Of a DNA stretch of 41,445 nt, positions 31,560 to 41,445 are shown in pieces. How positions within the stretch are numbered: the first letter of the stretch is position 1; every line of letters starts with the position of its first letter. Source of the DNA: Gnetum montanum (taxonomy: Eukaryota; Streptophyta; Gnetopsida; Gnetales; Gnetaceae); the NCBI GenBank assembly GCA_015680685.1, contig MNCI01013743.1:235717-277161 (forward strand). The letters are read 5' to 3'. A program made the translations under genes and the position numbers. Below the pieces are notes generated by a model, which searched no databases, had not been told where the DNA came from, and worked only from the letters and a program-made list of their open reading frames with translations.

Positions 31560-32757
31560 AGCTTAGTTGGATGTTTCCTTTCCTTCCATGGTTTGCACAT
31601 CCTTTCCCTTGGCCATCTTAAGAAGTGAGCATTCCCATTTCTTGTGCTTTTATTCTTCACACTTGAAACATTAAATCTTTAATGAGTTGCTACCTTAACC
31701 CTTGCCTTCCTTGCTTTTTGTCCTTATTTTCGTTTCCCTTATTCTTTGTCTTCTTGTTATGGTTGTCATCTTTATCATTATATTTGGACTTAAATCCATT
31801 TTTTGATTTGGATCCCTTATTCTTTTCCTTGAAATCTTATTTGTCCTTGTTTGCAAATCTACTTAGTTTCTTTTCTACTTTGAGTTCTATATCATTAGCA
31901 CCCTCAAGAGTTTGGGGCTCATAAAATGACAACTCCTACTAATATGTCATTCTAAGACCTTCTAGAAAGATTAAAACATGTTCATTCTTATTCCAGTTCA
32001 TCTTAGCTTGATGGAATAAATCATAAAATTTGATGTAGAAATACTTGACGCCTTTGATACCTTGACTTAGAAATTTCAAATTCATAATGATCTCTTTCCC
32101 TAGATAAGACTATTCAAATTTATTTCTTAACTTATACTTCATTAGATTCTAATATTTAATGGGTTGACCATTTTATGTTTCATAAGCTTGTGGCTCCTTC
32201 TCCCACTAAGTAGAAGTCATATCTTCTAATCTAGATTCAACAATAGGTACCCTTAATTAATTTGGTACCTCTTCCAACTCAAAATTATTATCAAGTGCCT
32301 TCAATGAACTTGAGAAAGCATTGATTCCATCTACATCATTTAAATTCTTTAGTTCTGCGTATGAAAGTTTGAAAACATTTTTGAACATTCTAGAAAGTCT
32401 TATTTCATCTTCCTTATCCAACTTTCCATGAGAAGAAGTAGTTGTCACTGATGGAGCTCTCAAAATTTGGATATGAGGAAGTGGATTCCCTTCAATTGAA
32501 ATCCTTCGAAGATTAGTTACAATACTCCCATAGCTTGAATGTTCTTCCTTCTCATTTCCTCCACTTGGTTGATAAAATTCTTTACTATCTAAACATGAAT
32601 GCTCCTTATCTTCATATGTTTGAATATGACTAGGACTAATATTCATATCTACCTTGGAACTAATCTCATCCAATAAAGAAATGATTAGTTGAAAGATAGA
32701 TTTCATTCTCTCCATGTTTCTGTTCAAGGCTTGAACCTGTTTCTTCTTAGATCCCAT
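31560..32757 (-). pseudogene. gag: Gag of element C with CCHC zinc knuckle
   Basis: ATG 32757 (MGSKKKQVQALNRNMERMKS) follows the primer site by about 45 bases and opens 166 codons to 32257, a helical N-terminal region. Beyond a stop the capsid part shows YFYIKFYDLFHQAKMNW, LIFLEGLRMTY and FYEPQTLEGANDIELKVEKK (about 32040-31870), the usual 'Y...F..L......E....FL.GL.......' pattern. A Lys/Asn/Asp-rich stretch precedes CFKCEExKHKKWEC at 31670-31629, an exact C-x2-C-x4-H-x4-C spacing with one internal stop. A nucleic-acid-binding role follows from the family. The 166-codon first frame also reads back through the leader into the LTR, but ATG 32757 is the sensible start. Confidence 0.7.
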
Positions 32758-32802
32758 TTGAATTTGAAAAAAATTTGTAACCAAATTCCAAATAATAATA
32801 AA

Positions 32803-32820
32803 CCTAACACACTGATACCA
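32803..32820 (-). promoter_or_regulatory. Primer-binding site, initiator tRNA-Met type (element C)
   Basis: Minus strand TGGTATCAGTGTGTTAGG; the first nine bases equal the standard TGGTATCAGAGC primer site for tRNA-iMet. It lies seven bases after the LTR end CTTCA. Confidence 0.7.
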
Positions 32821-32827
32821 AAAAAAT

Positions 32828-33751
32828 TGAAGTAGACTCACTTCTTATCATTTAACCTTCAATCCCCACTAAATCTAGATATTATGAAAGATAATCAATT
32901 TACTAGAAAATAAGAAAACTAGCTATGTTCAATTAATATAAAGAAGATTACAATCTAGGTTCCACAACACACAATATCCAAAACACTCATAAATACTTAA
33001 ATGATATTGTAGAGCATGAGGCTCTAGAATCACACTATGATTGAACTTAATGCAAGGTACAACTAAAAGAGAATCTCTCCCACAACTTAGGATTAAGATA
33101 TCAACATACAAGTAAGAACATAAGAACACATAGGCCAAACAAACATACAATTAATCTTGAGCTACAACTACAATTATGTACTTACTCAATATTCTCTCAT
33201 AACATCTCTTGCCAACCTCAAGAACTCACGACACACTCATGATGATACAAAATATAAAAAACCATTAATATTTATTGGAAAACAAAGATAAGAATCCTAG
33301 AAACCTTTCCTCAAGATCAACTTGAAGATTTGCAACTATTTGCATCTTTTCTTGGATTTTTCAAAATATTTTCCAATTTGGAACTACCAATTTGAAAGTT
33401 TTTTTAGCCACATGGGTCATCTCTAGCTTTCCTAAAATGTCTCTTGCAAAAATCCAACATCCAGCTGAGACATCTCCTAAAGATGTGAGATGCCTCTTGC
33501 AGCAATGAGACATCTCACCTAGGATGTTTCCTGCAATCCTTGAATATCTCACCTAAGATGTCTTCCAATAGGTTGAGATGTCTCTTCAACATTTGAGATG
33601 TCTACTTCATATCCCATATGCCTTCTGTGAAGACTTAACTCTTGGCCAAGATATCTCCTTAACCTTCAAAATGTCTCCACAAAGCCCAAAACTTGTAAAA
33701 ACTATTCCTAGGAAAAATAACAAGGAAATCTAAATAGGTATCCCTATACCA
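32828..33751 (-). repeat. 5' LTR of element C (about 924 bp)
   Basis: Minus strand starts TGGTATAGGGATACC at 33751, matching the 3' LTR stub at 14093, and ends GTCTACTTCA at 32828 beside the primer site. The U3 (33420-33690) is packed with GAGATGTCTC/GACATCTCA-type motifs. Confidence 0.65.
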
Positions 33752-33756
33752 TACAT

Positions 33757-34860
33757 GTTAAATTTATCAAGTTAGGAATGTTTAGAGGTGGTCTTTTGTA
33801 CTTAAGGGGACTTTTTGCAACATGGTGGAATGAGTTAAGATCTCAAGGATTAATTACAATTTGACTTCACTTCTATTATGATTTTGAAAAAAAATCATAC
33901 TAGATTCCTTCCTTAAGAAACGTAAGATGTGGTTTGACTTATTGAGATTAGGTCAACAATATATGAAAGATTATTACAAGGAGTTCTATGATCTTTTTAG
34001 GTGTCTAAGTCATCAAGATGAAGGTGTATTAGGTTTGAAGTTTACAAGTGGACTACATGCTTAATTATGTCTCTAGACACATGACCATAATCCACAAATG
34101 GTTGATGAAGCATATAGAATTGCTAAGGATCACGAAAAATAAAACTAAATATGGACTACAAATATTTGACAAAGAGCTATGGAAGAAACATCCAACAACA
34201 AAACTTGATCTAGATGCTTTGCTTACAGTGATGATCACTTCAAGTGGGACTGTTCAAAATTATGAGCAAGAAAAAAAAACAATCAAAATAAAAACCAAAA
34301 ACCCAACATCAATGTGGCCAATGGAAAAGGTCAAGTAACTACCATAGCCATGGCAAAGAATATTTCAACATCAGCTAAGTTAGATTTGAGGAAATTTCAA
34401 TTTATTTTACTTAATTTTAAAGGATTAATTAAGGGTCAAAAGTTTAAATTTTTGATTGATAATGAAGTGAGTGATAATTTTATTTCACCAACTCTATTTA
34501 AGTCATTAAATTTAATCTTATCTTCCAAGATAGTTTCTAAAATGAAACTTGTAGATGGAATAACAATGAGTAAGCATACCAAGTATCAAGAAATTAATTT
34601 TGTCTTTCAAGAAATTTCTTTTGCTAGTGAATTTTTCAAATTTAAATTAGGAGACATTGATGCAACTTAGAAATGTCTTTCCTATAAAAATTAAATGTTA
34701 CCATCCATTTTGGAGCCCATGTCTTAATGTTAGCAACTACTAATAGATTTGAGGTTCTAAGTGGAATAGAAAAAATAAAAGAGATTCATACTATAATCAT
34801 TAAGCAAGACAAGAGACTAATCAAGAAAGGTGCTACTGTGTTTGTTGTAAAAGTAATTTA
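33757..34860 (+). pseudogene. gag: Gypsy Gag capsid, zinc knuckle and protease (G)
   Basis: Plus strand: GLFATWWNELRSQGL (about 33808-33852; from 'A..WW..L'), frameshift, then MWFDLLRLGQQYMKDYYKEF (33930-33990), GLKFTSGLHA and MVDEAYRIAKDHEK. The knuckle CFAYSDDHFKWDC (34218-34256) has Tyr for the second Cys. The protease frame (34314-34670) reads KFKFLIDNEVSDNFISPTLF followed by KSLNL, the 'LIDSGASHNFIS..L...L.L' motif with Asp kept and Ser-Gly changed to Asn-Glu. It starts right at the outer edge of element C's LTR. In strand and gene order it continues the F gag at 5018-5413, so F and G may be one element split by C. Confidence 0.65.
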
Positions 34861-34869
34861 ACATCAAAT

Positions 34870-35640
34870 ACTTTCTGACATTGAGATATCACATATTACT
34901 ATAAAACTAGGTTTTCCTCTTTCACCAATGTTGTTTGGCATTTTTATTGATGAACTAGAATTATGAATTAAAGAAGTACCTACAAATCATATTATTAAAG
35001 TAGATTAATCATAGATATGACTTTTCATCTCTGTAGCTAATGTAGTGCCGATAGCAAGTTCAAAAATAGGATTAAAAGCAATGTTTCACAAACTACAAAA
35101 TTATTTTGAATGTATAAAAATGAAGGTAAATGTTGACAACATAATAGTGCTAATTGATGGGACTAATAAGAGGGATTACATTATTTAGGTGAATAATAAA
35201 GGACTTAAGATTATGGATACATACAGGTTTTTGGAAGTAAAATGCTCTCAAAATTATAAGCAGACGTATTGTATATTATAACAAGTTGCAAATAGCTTGA
35301 AGGTTTTTTTATAAAATGAAGAGAATATGTAGTAATTATAATATTTGAACTTGCAAAATTTGAAAATATGTTTTTCAAATAATTATACAAACTATAGTGC
35401 TTTAAGAATTTATGATATGAGGCCCATGCATTGATCAAGAATCATGAAAGAAAATTAAAAATCCTTTAAAAATAATTCTTGTTGAATGAAATCAAGGTAA
35501 AAAATCAAGTTCTATATTTAATAATTTTATTAAAAGTTAATTTATTATCATAAGTTGAACCAATGTATCAATTCTTAACATTCTGCTTAAGGAATAAAAA
35601 TAATAATAAGATCTCAAAAGAGATCATATGAAAATATCAA
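34870..35640 (+). pseudogene. RTE-type LINE reverse-transcriptase fragment
   Basis: Plus strand: ITIKLGFPLSPMLFGIFIDE (34897-34956; from 'GVKQGCPLSPTLFGLYIDEL'), ISVANVVPIASSKIGLKAMF followed by HKLQNYFECIKMKVNVDN (the YADD-box region, with the DD lost), IMDTYRFLEV (from 'YKYLGV'), then KYVFQIIIQTIVL.EFMI.G from 'LLYG.EVWG'. The order is that of plant RTE LINEs as I recall them. Stops are frequent. It begins shortly after the gypsy protease, implying insertion into or beside element G. No poly-A tail or target duplication was found. Confidence 0.6.
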
Positions 35641-35840
35641 CAATAGAGATGATTTCATAAAGGATGATTATGGCTAATAAATAAATTTTTTAAAGGTAAA
35701 CTTAAATCTATAGTGGTAGGGGTACATTCAACATAAGCAAATAAAAAAATTCATTACAACTTTAGACATAAGAAATTTCTATTACAATTGAATATTGATA
35801 ATATTAATAGGAAACTAGATTTGAAACAAGCATAGAAACT
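35641..35840. other. AT-rich flank, no gene seen
   Basis: Low-complexity AT-rich sequence, perhaps the end of the LINE fragment. The last five bases (AAACT, 35836-35840) should be duplicated after D's 3' LTR, outside the window. Confidence 0.5.
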
Positions 35841-36715
35841 TGATGAGTCATTGTTTGTAGGACTGTGATATTGGATATTAAATATTGGGTCCACGATGTC
35901 AAGTATGCAATATCGGGGCACAACTCCCAATGTCGAGCATCTAATATCGCCCCTTTCGTATTAGCCTATAAACACCACATGGTTGGGATATAAATTTTTC
36001 ATAGATTTTAGAGTAGTTAGAATTTTGTTAGTTTATTTTCCAGTGCATGCCCGCAGTGTGATGATAAGTGATTGTATGGCATCCTTATTCAAGTGTGACG
36101 TACTTGGATGTGTTACATGACTGGCAATAAAGATCAAGATTACTTTCATCATTGCAACATCAACTTAGATTCATTATTACTTTTAACTGCTTAAATATTT
36201 ACTATTTTCCTTAGTTAACGTTTCCATTTATTGCTCTTTGTTATTCCTATCATTAAGCGAAATGAGTACAACTAATCGGAAGCACTTAAGTGTAATTACT
36301 TGGTTACTTGGTAGCCTAGTAGTGTATTGTTTAGTATGCCCAGTGACATACGCTTGGTAATCCTAGCAGTAGTTATGTGAAGTCCAAGGCATGTATGGGC
36401 AATTAAGAATGGATACTCATCAAACATAGGCTAGTTTAGACTTTACTTTCCATTGTTAATTATATTAAAAAATTAAGTTCTTTATTATCATTAGAAGTAA
36501 CTTAGGGCCAAACAACAGTAACTATCTTACACCTCACTTTGAACTAAACCATACATGACAAAGCTACCACTAGTCCAAGTGGGAAGATAGTGAACTACGA
36601 TCAAGGCATAACGATTTAGTTGCACAACTAGTCCCATCCACAAGAATTTGACTAGATCGTGCATGAATGCTTATGATTCATATGGTTGGACATAGGGGTA
36701 CCTCACCGCTCATCA
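35841..36715 (+). repeat. 5' LTR of element D (875 bp)
   Basis: TGATGAGTCA at 35841 to CGCTCATCA at 36715; reverse-matches A's LTRs (for example 'gcacaactagtcccatcca', 'gaaaattaattg'-type blocks). TATA CCTATAAACA at 35965-35974. The U3 carries AATATCGG/AATATTGG motifs as in A and in D's own internal block. Confidence 0.9.
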
Positions 36716-36716
36716 T

Positions 36717-36734
36717 TGGCATCATTACTAGGGA
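36717..36734 (+). promoter_or_regulatory. Primer-binding site of element D, decayed
   Basis: TGGCATCATTACTAGGGA; five differences from E's site, all G-to-A or C-to-T. Confidence 0.75.
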
Positions 36735-36841
36735 TGGCACTAGTTATCTAGATTATTTTATATTATACATGATAGTTGTAAGCATATTAATGATTTATCT
36801 TTCAAACAATATTAAATCACGAACATCGTAAACAAATAACA

Positions 36842-39178
36842 ATGTCTCTCTCACAAGGAGGCGATAATGCATTATATAGCAAGAACATTCATTGGAAAAC
36901 TAACGAGATGTATATTGAAGAAAATTGGAGTGACCAACTTCATGCAGGGGTTTCATATGTTCATAACCACCCTAATGACACTCAAAGACCACATTCACCT
37001 AAGGCAGAAAACCCAAGAGGAGATGAAGTAAGTGTTGGATCTAGGAAAGCCTCAAGGCCTAGGACCTCCTCCAAACCTAAAAAAGAAAAATCAAGGGGCC
37101 ATGGGAAAAACCATAGAAGCCATGGAAATCTTCCCAGTTGCTCATCTTCCTTTTCCTCTTGAACATCTATTTCTGATGAAGATGAATGTAGGTATTAAGA
37201 TAAATCTCTAGGATGGGGTTAACATAAAAATAAAAATCGAAACCCTAGAAAAAATCAAAGATGTCAAAATGTAGATAAAATCATCATAATTAAATTAATA
37301 AAAATAGAAATTTTCATCACAACATGTTTGATGACGATGAACCCTTGTTGGCCACTAAGAGCTTGATGCAGATCATAGAGGTAGTGAAGATACCCTATAG
37401 GAATTGTAAGGAAAGTTTCCTAACAAAGCTCGATATGAATAATATTCCTAAATTTGTGAGAGGCTATAATTCTGATCCACAACATCATTTACAAGCCTTC
37501 CATGATGCCTGTGCCTTATACAACATTGAAAGTGTGTGGAAAAAGCTTAAGCTCTTTCCTAGGACACTAATCGATAAAGCCGAAGTGTGGTATAGATCAT
37601 TGAAACCAAATTTAATCTAGTGGTGGTACACAATGCTAGAACTCTTTCATGAGAAATAACAAACCTATGCAAGGGTGTCCAACCTAAGGAGACAAATCAA
37701 AGGATGGAGACAAGAATAATGTGAACCCTTAGACATGTCCCTAGATAGATATTATTTCCTACTGAATACATGCCCAGGCCATGGTTTCTTTTAGGAAGAG
37801 AAAATTTTCCACATCATAGATGGGCTTTGTAATGAAATGAGGGAGACCCTTGGGATGTATGCTTAAGGTTAATTATATGAGCTACAAACCCATCAAATTC
37901 AAGAGATAATTGAGCATGTGGAAAATGAAGAAAGAGAGCTATGTAAATGGGAGAATGTTGAGAAATGTCATTGGGATCCAACTCTTCAAAAGAAGAAGGT
38001 CAAAATTTATGGTAAGGAGAAAGAGACAGCTCTTGATAAGGTGATTCTGCAACAAACTTTGTCGATATAGAAGTCTATCGACGAACTTGAATTAAAGTCT
38101 GATAGGATGTTGGAGTGGATAAATGTAGAGGAGAAGGTAACACAAAATGAATTAAGCAATCACAATAACTGGAGGAAGAAGAACTAAGAAATAGCTAGGA
38201 ACACTTATCGGCAAACAAGAAAAATGGCTGAAGAATAAGAGGCTATAGGCTCAATCATGAATGAAGATGATAGATGTGACCTCTACATATATGACCATTT
38301 GAAGGGCTATGGTCTATTCATGTTGCATCTACATGAGTATTGGGCATTTGCATTAAATCCCAAGTTCGTATAGAAGCACATGCCTTGAAACTTACCTTTT
38401 CCACAAGGTAATTATAGACATTTATACAACCCATTATACTATCATAGGGGAACTCTTTACTAGCCTCAATACTACCATCAACCATAATGGAAAAACTCAC
38501 CGTTGTGGGGAAGGCCATCACCAAACCATCTGAACCCATATGGATATTATGTTCAACAACATGTTTCCCCAACTAGTTCTACTTTCTCTACTTCCAATCA
38601 CTACTATCACTCTCCTAAGTATCATCAACCCATGACATCTCTTGAAGGATCACCACCTGATGCCTCTTACCCTTCATCCTATCCTCAATATTCTCATACT
38701 TCACCCCATTACATGTCATTGCCAGCAACATAGGAAGGTTCAACATCATAACAAATGTCACTTGTGCTATGAATGTGCATAGACATGATAATGCTAGCAG
38801 GTTTCCATCACAAACTCGGAAATGTCCCTTCTTTAGGATGACTCCCGTGCGTAAGCGCAATACTCATGGACCTACCACATCATCCAAACCAACATAATGC
38901 TAATCAAGTGTAACACCTTCCCTTTCACCACCAACGTTCTCTAAACCTACACAAGGACCACCATCCATTGTTATTCCAATGCCTACTAGAAGCAATGAAT
39001 CTATCATTATGGGAAGACAAATGACTCCATGCATGCCTAACCATGATCAAGGATGTAGTTGTGGGATAGATATCTACAATGTTGATACAACTCATACTCT
39101 GATCCACCATACATTTAACAACCAAGTGTGTGAACAACAACTTGTCTACACAATTGACACTAACCCAAGAGACACTTA
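36842..39178 (+). pseudogene. gag: Gag of element D (degenerate)
   Basis: ATG 36842 gives MSLSQGGDNALYSKNIHWKT, almost the same as A. After one frameshift the capsid part (from 37324) reads LDMNNIPKFVRGYNSDPQHH, AFHDACALYNIESVWKKLKL, FPRTLIDKAEVWYRSLKPN, then LYELQTHQIQEIIEHVENEE and ELCKWENVEKCHWDPTLQKK (37880-38000). The zinc-knuckle remnant CDLYIYDH near 38277-38300 lost its second Cys. A Ser/Pro/Tyr-rich tail (38503-38733) and a last segment (38979-39178) ending TNPRDT follow. Stops are mostly TAA/TAG at glutamine codons. No protease follows. Confidence 0.78.
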
Positions 39179-40640
39179 GTGGCTTGAAAATAAAAGGTTC
39201 ACACTATTTTACACATGCATGAAGCCTGCCTATCCACTTATTAATTCTTTCCATGGTCAAATAATTTGTCATGGGGGAGACACCCTAGCCTAATATTCAG
39301 AATTAATGGGTGTTTTTCATTTTTTTTGTTTTACAATTTTTTTTATCATTTTCTTATTTTTTGATATAAATTTTCCTATCCTTTCAACTTTTTCCACATT
39401 TTTTTTCATTCCCTTTGTTAGTAATCTCACTTGTGAATAAAACAATCATGTAGCCCATTGAGGTGAGGTTTTCTCTATGTTATCAAGTTATAAGGGACTG
39501 ATTGTTTGGATAATGAGGCCACATCATCCATCCATCCATTCCATTAATAAGAGGTTTTTGCTATGGTCATAATGATATTCTTTTCCATCACCAAAACTAA
39601 GAATAGCTTTGTAATCATTGTGCCTAGACCAAAAAGTGTAGAACCAAGAGGGAAGGGTGTAACATCAAGGGGATTTTTGGATTTTCTTTTACCACTTTTG
39701 TATGTTTTATTATGTTGCTAAGGTTGTAATTATATCCTTGTAAATCTAATGAAAAATAAGAGTAAGAGTCAAATAAAAGGGCATTGAATAAATTTCTGAG
39801 GGTCCAACTAGAAAGACATGTACCAATGCTTAAGGGTTGGTGGCTTCTTAGAATACTCTAAAAAAAAAAGGAAAAAAGAAAGTGAAAGAATGATGTGCCA
39901 TGAATAAACTCCTCCCTTGGACAAAACACCAAGTGATGCTACTCCTTCCAATTGTGGTAGTCTTATGGTTGTCGAACGAAGTGATGAAACAATGCAATGT
40001 CACTAGAACGTGGTATGGACTTGGTTTGAATCTTGGAAAGAATGGCTACTAATTACTTTAATCATTAATAACACACAAGGATTCATTATGCCTATGGTAA
40101 GGCACCTCACATCCCAATTTTTGCAATCCCAATCATTTCATCTCGCTATCCATATGATCCTAACTTGTGGTTTTGTGTAACATAGAGTTATTTTCTCAAA
40201 TTGGTGGTTTTAACATATGTTTTTTGTTTCATAGGTATGCATTACATTCAACCCCTTTGGTGTCTATGGAAATTTTTAGGTGTGGTCATACAAGGGTATT
40301 CAGGACCAAAGCCTACTTTGGGAAGGACCCACTTGTATAACTATTATGACTTGTACTTGTTTGATACAACTGCATCATTTTATACTTTTCAATTGCATAA
40401 ATGCTGAATTTAATACTTTTCCTTATCATATAACCAATTTTTTCTACACCATGGATCTAATATCCCTTTTTCTTACATCTTCCAAAGCTTTTAATGCTTG
40501 TGATTCTATCTTCTAACACTTCTAGTGCCTATATATAAATTCTTACTTATCCCAGAACTTTGAATTTGACCTGAAACCCTTCCAACTATTACAGAGCTTT
40601 AGTTTCCATGTTGACTACCCTCATATTATGCAAATTCAAG
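39179..40640. other. Spacer of element D
   Basis: Non-coding; runs collinear with A's spacer 10550-9100 in reverse. Landmarks: 'aataagaggttt' (39547), 'aacatcaaggggatttttgg' (39661-39680), 'ttcattatgcctatggtaag' (40082-40101). The pol-tail homology is at 39265-39300. Confidence 0.65.
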
Positions 40641-40725
40641 CACCCTAATATCGACTATCCAATATCAGGTCAACCTTGACATCGGATACCTAATATTAGG
40701 TCCATAAAAACTATATATAGGACCC
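40640..40725 (+). promoter_or_regulatory. Internal LTR-like promoter upstream of ORF2 (D)
   Basis: AATATCG, CAATATCAGG, GACATCGGATACC and AATATTAGGTCC motifs followed by CTATATATAGGACCCCC (TATA 40711-40720). Same content and layout as D's own U3 (35870-35974) and as A's internal block. The transcript start would fall near 40750. Confidence 0.55.
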
Positions 40726-40969
40726 CCACGGTGCTCTATAATCCTGATCATCATTTGTAGCTAGGGGAGCTTTTGAATTTTTCTCTCACAACTAAGAGCT
40801 CTGTGCAATCAACTTCCACTTGTGATCTTTTGCTCCATACTACTATGTTTTTTGTGGTTTTTGAACCTATTTGAATCTAGATTGTTCAATTTAGTTGAGG
40901 GAGGGTTCTTGTGTGAAAAACTTATAACAATTTTTAAAAATTTGTTATCACCTAGAAGGTATTATAAGG

Positions 40970-40971
40970 GT
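40970..40971 (+). promoter_or_regulatory. Splice-donor-like AAGGGTAAGAATG in ORF2 leader (D)
   Basis: 250 bases after the internal TATA, at the place equivalent to 8744 in A and 19293 in B. Then 'aaaaaccttaagtcttttaa' follows, as in B. Confidence 0.4.
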
Positions 40972-41245
40972 AAGAATGTTAAAAACCTTAAGTCTTTTAA
41001 TTAAAAATCAATAATATAAATGCTAGAAACTTTAATTATCTTACACAAGGGATCATAACCATCATTATTAGTCATACATAAGGAAAAAGAAACCAATTAT
41101 GAAGGGTTAAAACAAAAGCTAATACTTTTTAGCCATATTTTCTGGAAATTTTCCTAACTCTGTGATCATATGAGCTAAAAACTTAATAGAACTAAGGTCA
41201 TGAGTAAGGTATAAACATGTTCATAATAAATGATAGAACCTTAGT

Positions 41246-41445
41246 GTTGGTGACCGTTTGGGACGCGACCGCCAACGACTGTCCTCGAACAGGATTTAGG
41301 TGCCTGCTGGTCTCTGGCAACACCAAGGTCCAGATACCTCCAAATAAACTTAGTAGTTAATGTGAGTATGTGTGTGTGATGTTGCGACGTGCGGTTGTGA
41401 GAAATGTAACAATTGCGTTGTGTGTAAACTACAAATGACTTACTT
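41246..41445 (+). mobile_element. CpG-rich new insertion, start only
   Basis: D matches A up to CCTTAG (A continues TAACACC), then changes to TGTTGGTGACCGTTTGGGAC with many CpG pairs, unlike everything to its left. TGTTGG is a common LTR start, so this is probably the edge of a young LTR element. The expected target duplication is CTTAG (41241-41245). Too short to classify. Confidence 0.5.

Larger units (their letters stand above)
14000..33751 (-). mobile_element. Chromovirus-like Ty3/gypsy element C, interrupted
   Basis: Minus-strand order: 5' LTR 33751-32828, tRNA-iMet type primer site, gag with zinc knuckle, protease, [solo LTR inserted], RT-RNase H, integrase N-part, [element B inserted], integrase C-part, chromodomain-like tail, purine tract and a 3' LTR stub at 14093-14035. 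Without the two insertions it is about 5.7 kb. Most of the 3' LTR is missing, so the left border is uncertain (about 14010-14035) and no target duplication can be shown. C separates two plus-strand gag pieces (F on the left, G on the right) and may have inserted into one older gypsy element. Confidence 0.7.
35841..41245 (+). mobile_element. Pol-less Athila/Tat-like element D, 5' part
   Basis: Plus-strand copy of the A subfamily: LTR 35841-36715, primer site 36717-36734, gag 36842-39178, spacer 39179-40640, internal promoter block, ORF2 leader to 41245. As in A, gag is followed at once by the pol-tail sequence (catgggggagacaccctag, 39270-39290) with no pol between. At 41246 an unrelated insertion starts, and ORF2 and the 3' LTR would lie beyond it. 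Confidence 0.82.

Noticed and set aside
31682-31924. 80-residue plus-strand frame rich in Leu, Phe and Ser, resembling a membrane protein
   Set aside because: It is the antisense of the Lys/Asn-rich linker of element C's gag; such linkers give hydrophobic antisense frames.
33600-33609. GTCTACTTCA, the perfect inverse of TGAAGTAGAC at 32828, as the right end of C's LTR
   Set aside because: The sequence from 33751 leftwards matches the 3' LTR start next to the purine tract at 14093, so the LTR extends to 33751. The inverted pair is better explained by the GAGATGTCT motif array in the U3.
34048-34338. 96-residue open frame on the plus strand
   Set aside because: It is a shadow of the G gag, whose real frame (YMKDYYKEFYDL, then MVDEAYRIAKDHEK, then the zinc-knuckle remnant) runs through the same bases with stops.

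Overview
The window is repeat-rich, AT-rich plant nuclear DNA made almost entirely of nested, decayed LTR retrotransposons plus two LINE fragments. I see no host protein gene, rRNA or CRISPR. The element types, heavily eroded coding frames, strongly diverged LTR pairs and nesting suggest a large seed-plant genome, perhaps a gymnosperm. That taxonomic guess is an inference. Stops and broken motifs are often C-to-T or G-to-A changes, as expected for old methylated repeats.

Layout, left to right. (1) 1-1254: 5' end of a relatively young Ty3/gypsy element (E, minus strand) with an open gag start, a near-perfect tRNA-Asp primer site and a 911-bp LTR. (2) 1255-1970: an older related LTR (H), cut by E. 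(3) 1990-2260: L1-type LINE 3' fragment, then AT-rich DNA with a 270-bp tandem duplication and a SINE-like stretch. (4) 5018-5413: plus-strand gypsy gag start (F) with 30-bp tandem repeats, split inside repeat 6 by element A. (5) 5414-13985: element A (minus), with target duplication ATTAT; it has LTRs, gag and a second gene (ORF2) but no pol. (6) 14035-33751: chromovirus-like element C (minus), interrupted by B and by a solo LTR. (7) 15036-28216: element B (minus), 13.2 kb, Athila/Tat-like, with LTR, gag, protease, RT-RNase H, integrase, spacer, ORF2 and LTR. (8) 30134-30969: B-type solo LTR with target duplication ACTAT. (9) 33757-35640: plus-strand gypsy gag-protease (G, probably the rest of F), then an RTE-type LINE reverse-transcriptase fragment. 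(10) 35841-41245: element D (plus), a second pol-less copy of the A type, cut at 41246 by a CpG-rich new insertion that runs off the window.

How the parts fit together. A, B, D, E, H and the solo LTR are one superfamily: LTRs begin TGATGA, carry a TATA box only about 80-120 bp from the 5' end, and the primer site matches tRNA-Asp. B has the complete plan. A and D lack pol in the same way, so they look like an established non-autonomous subfamily that would need proteins from a B-like partner. All three (B, A, D) carry, between the pol position and ORF2, an LTR-like promoter block, a TATA-like box and a GTAAG splice-donor-like site. The motif in that block matches the motif of the same element's own LTR. 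ORF2 resembles the 'putative plant transposon protein' family followed by a coiled coil. The most interesting hypothesis here is that ORF2 is transcribed from its own copy of the LTR promoter.
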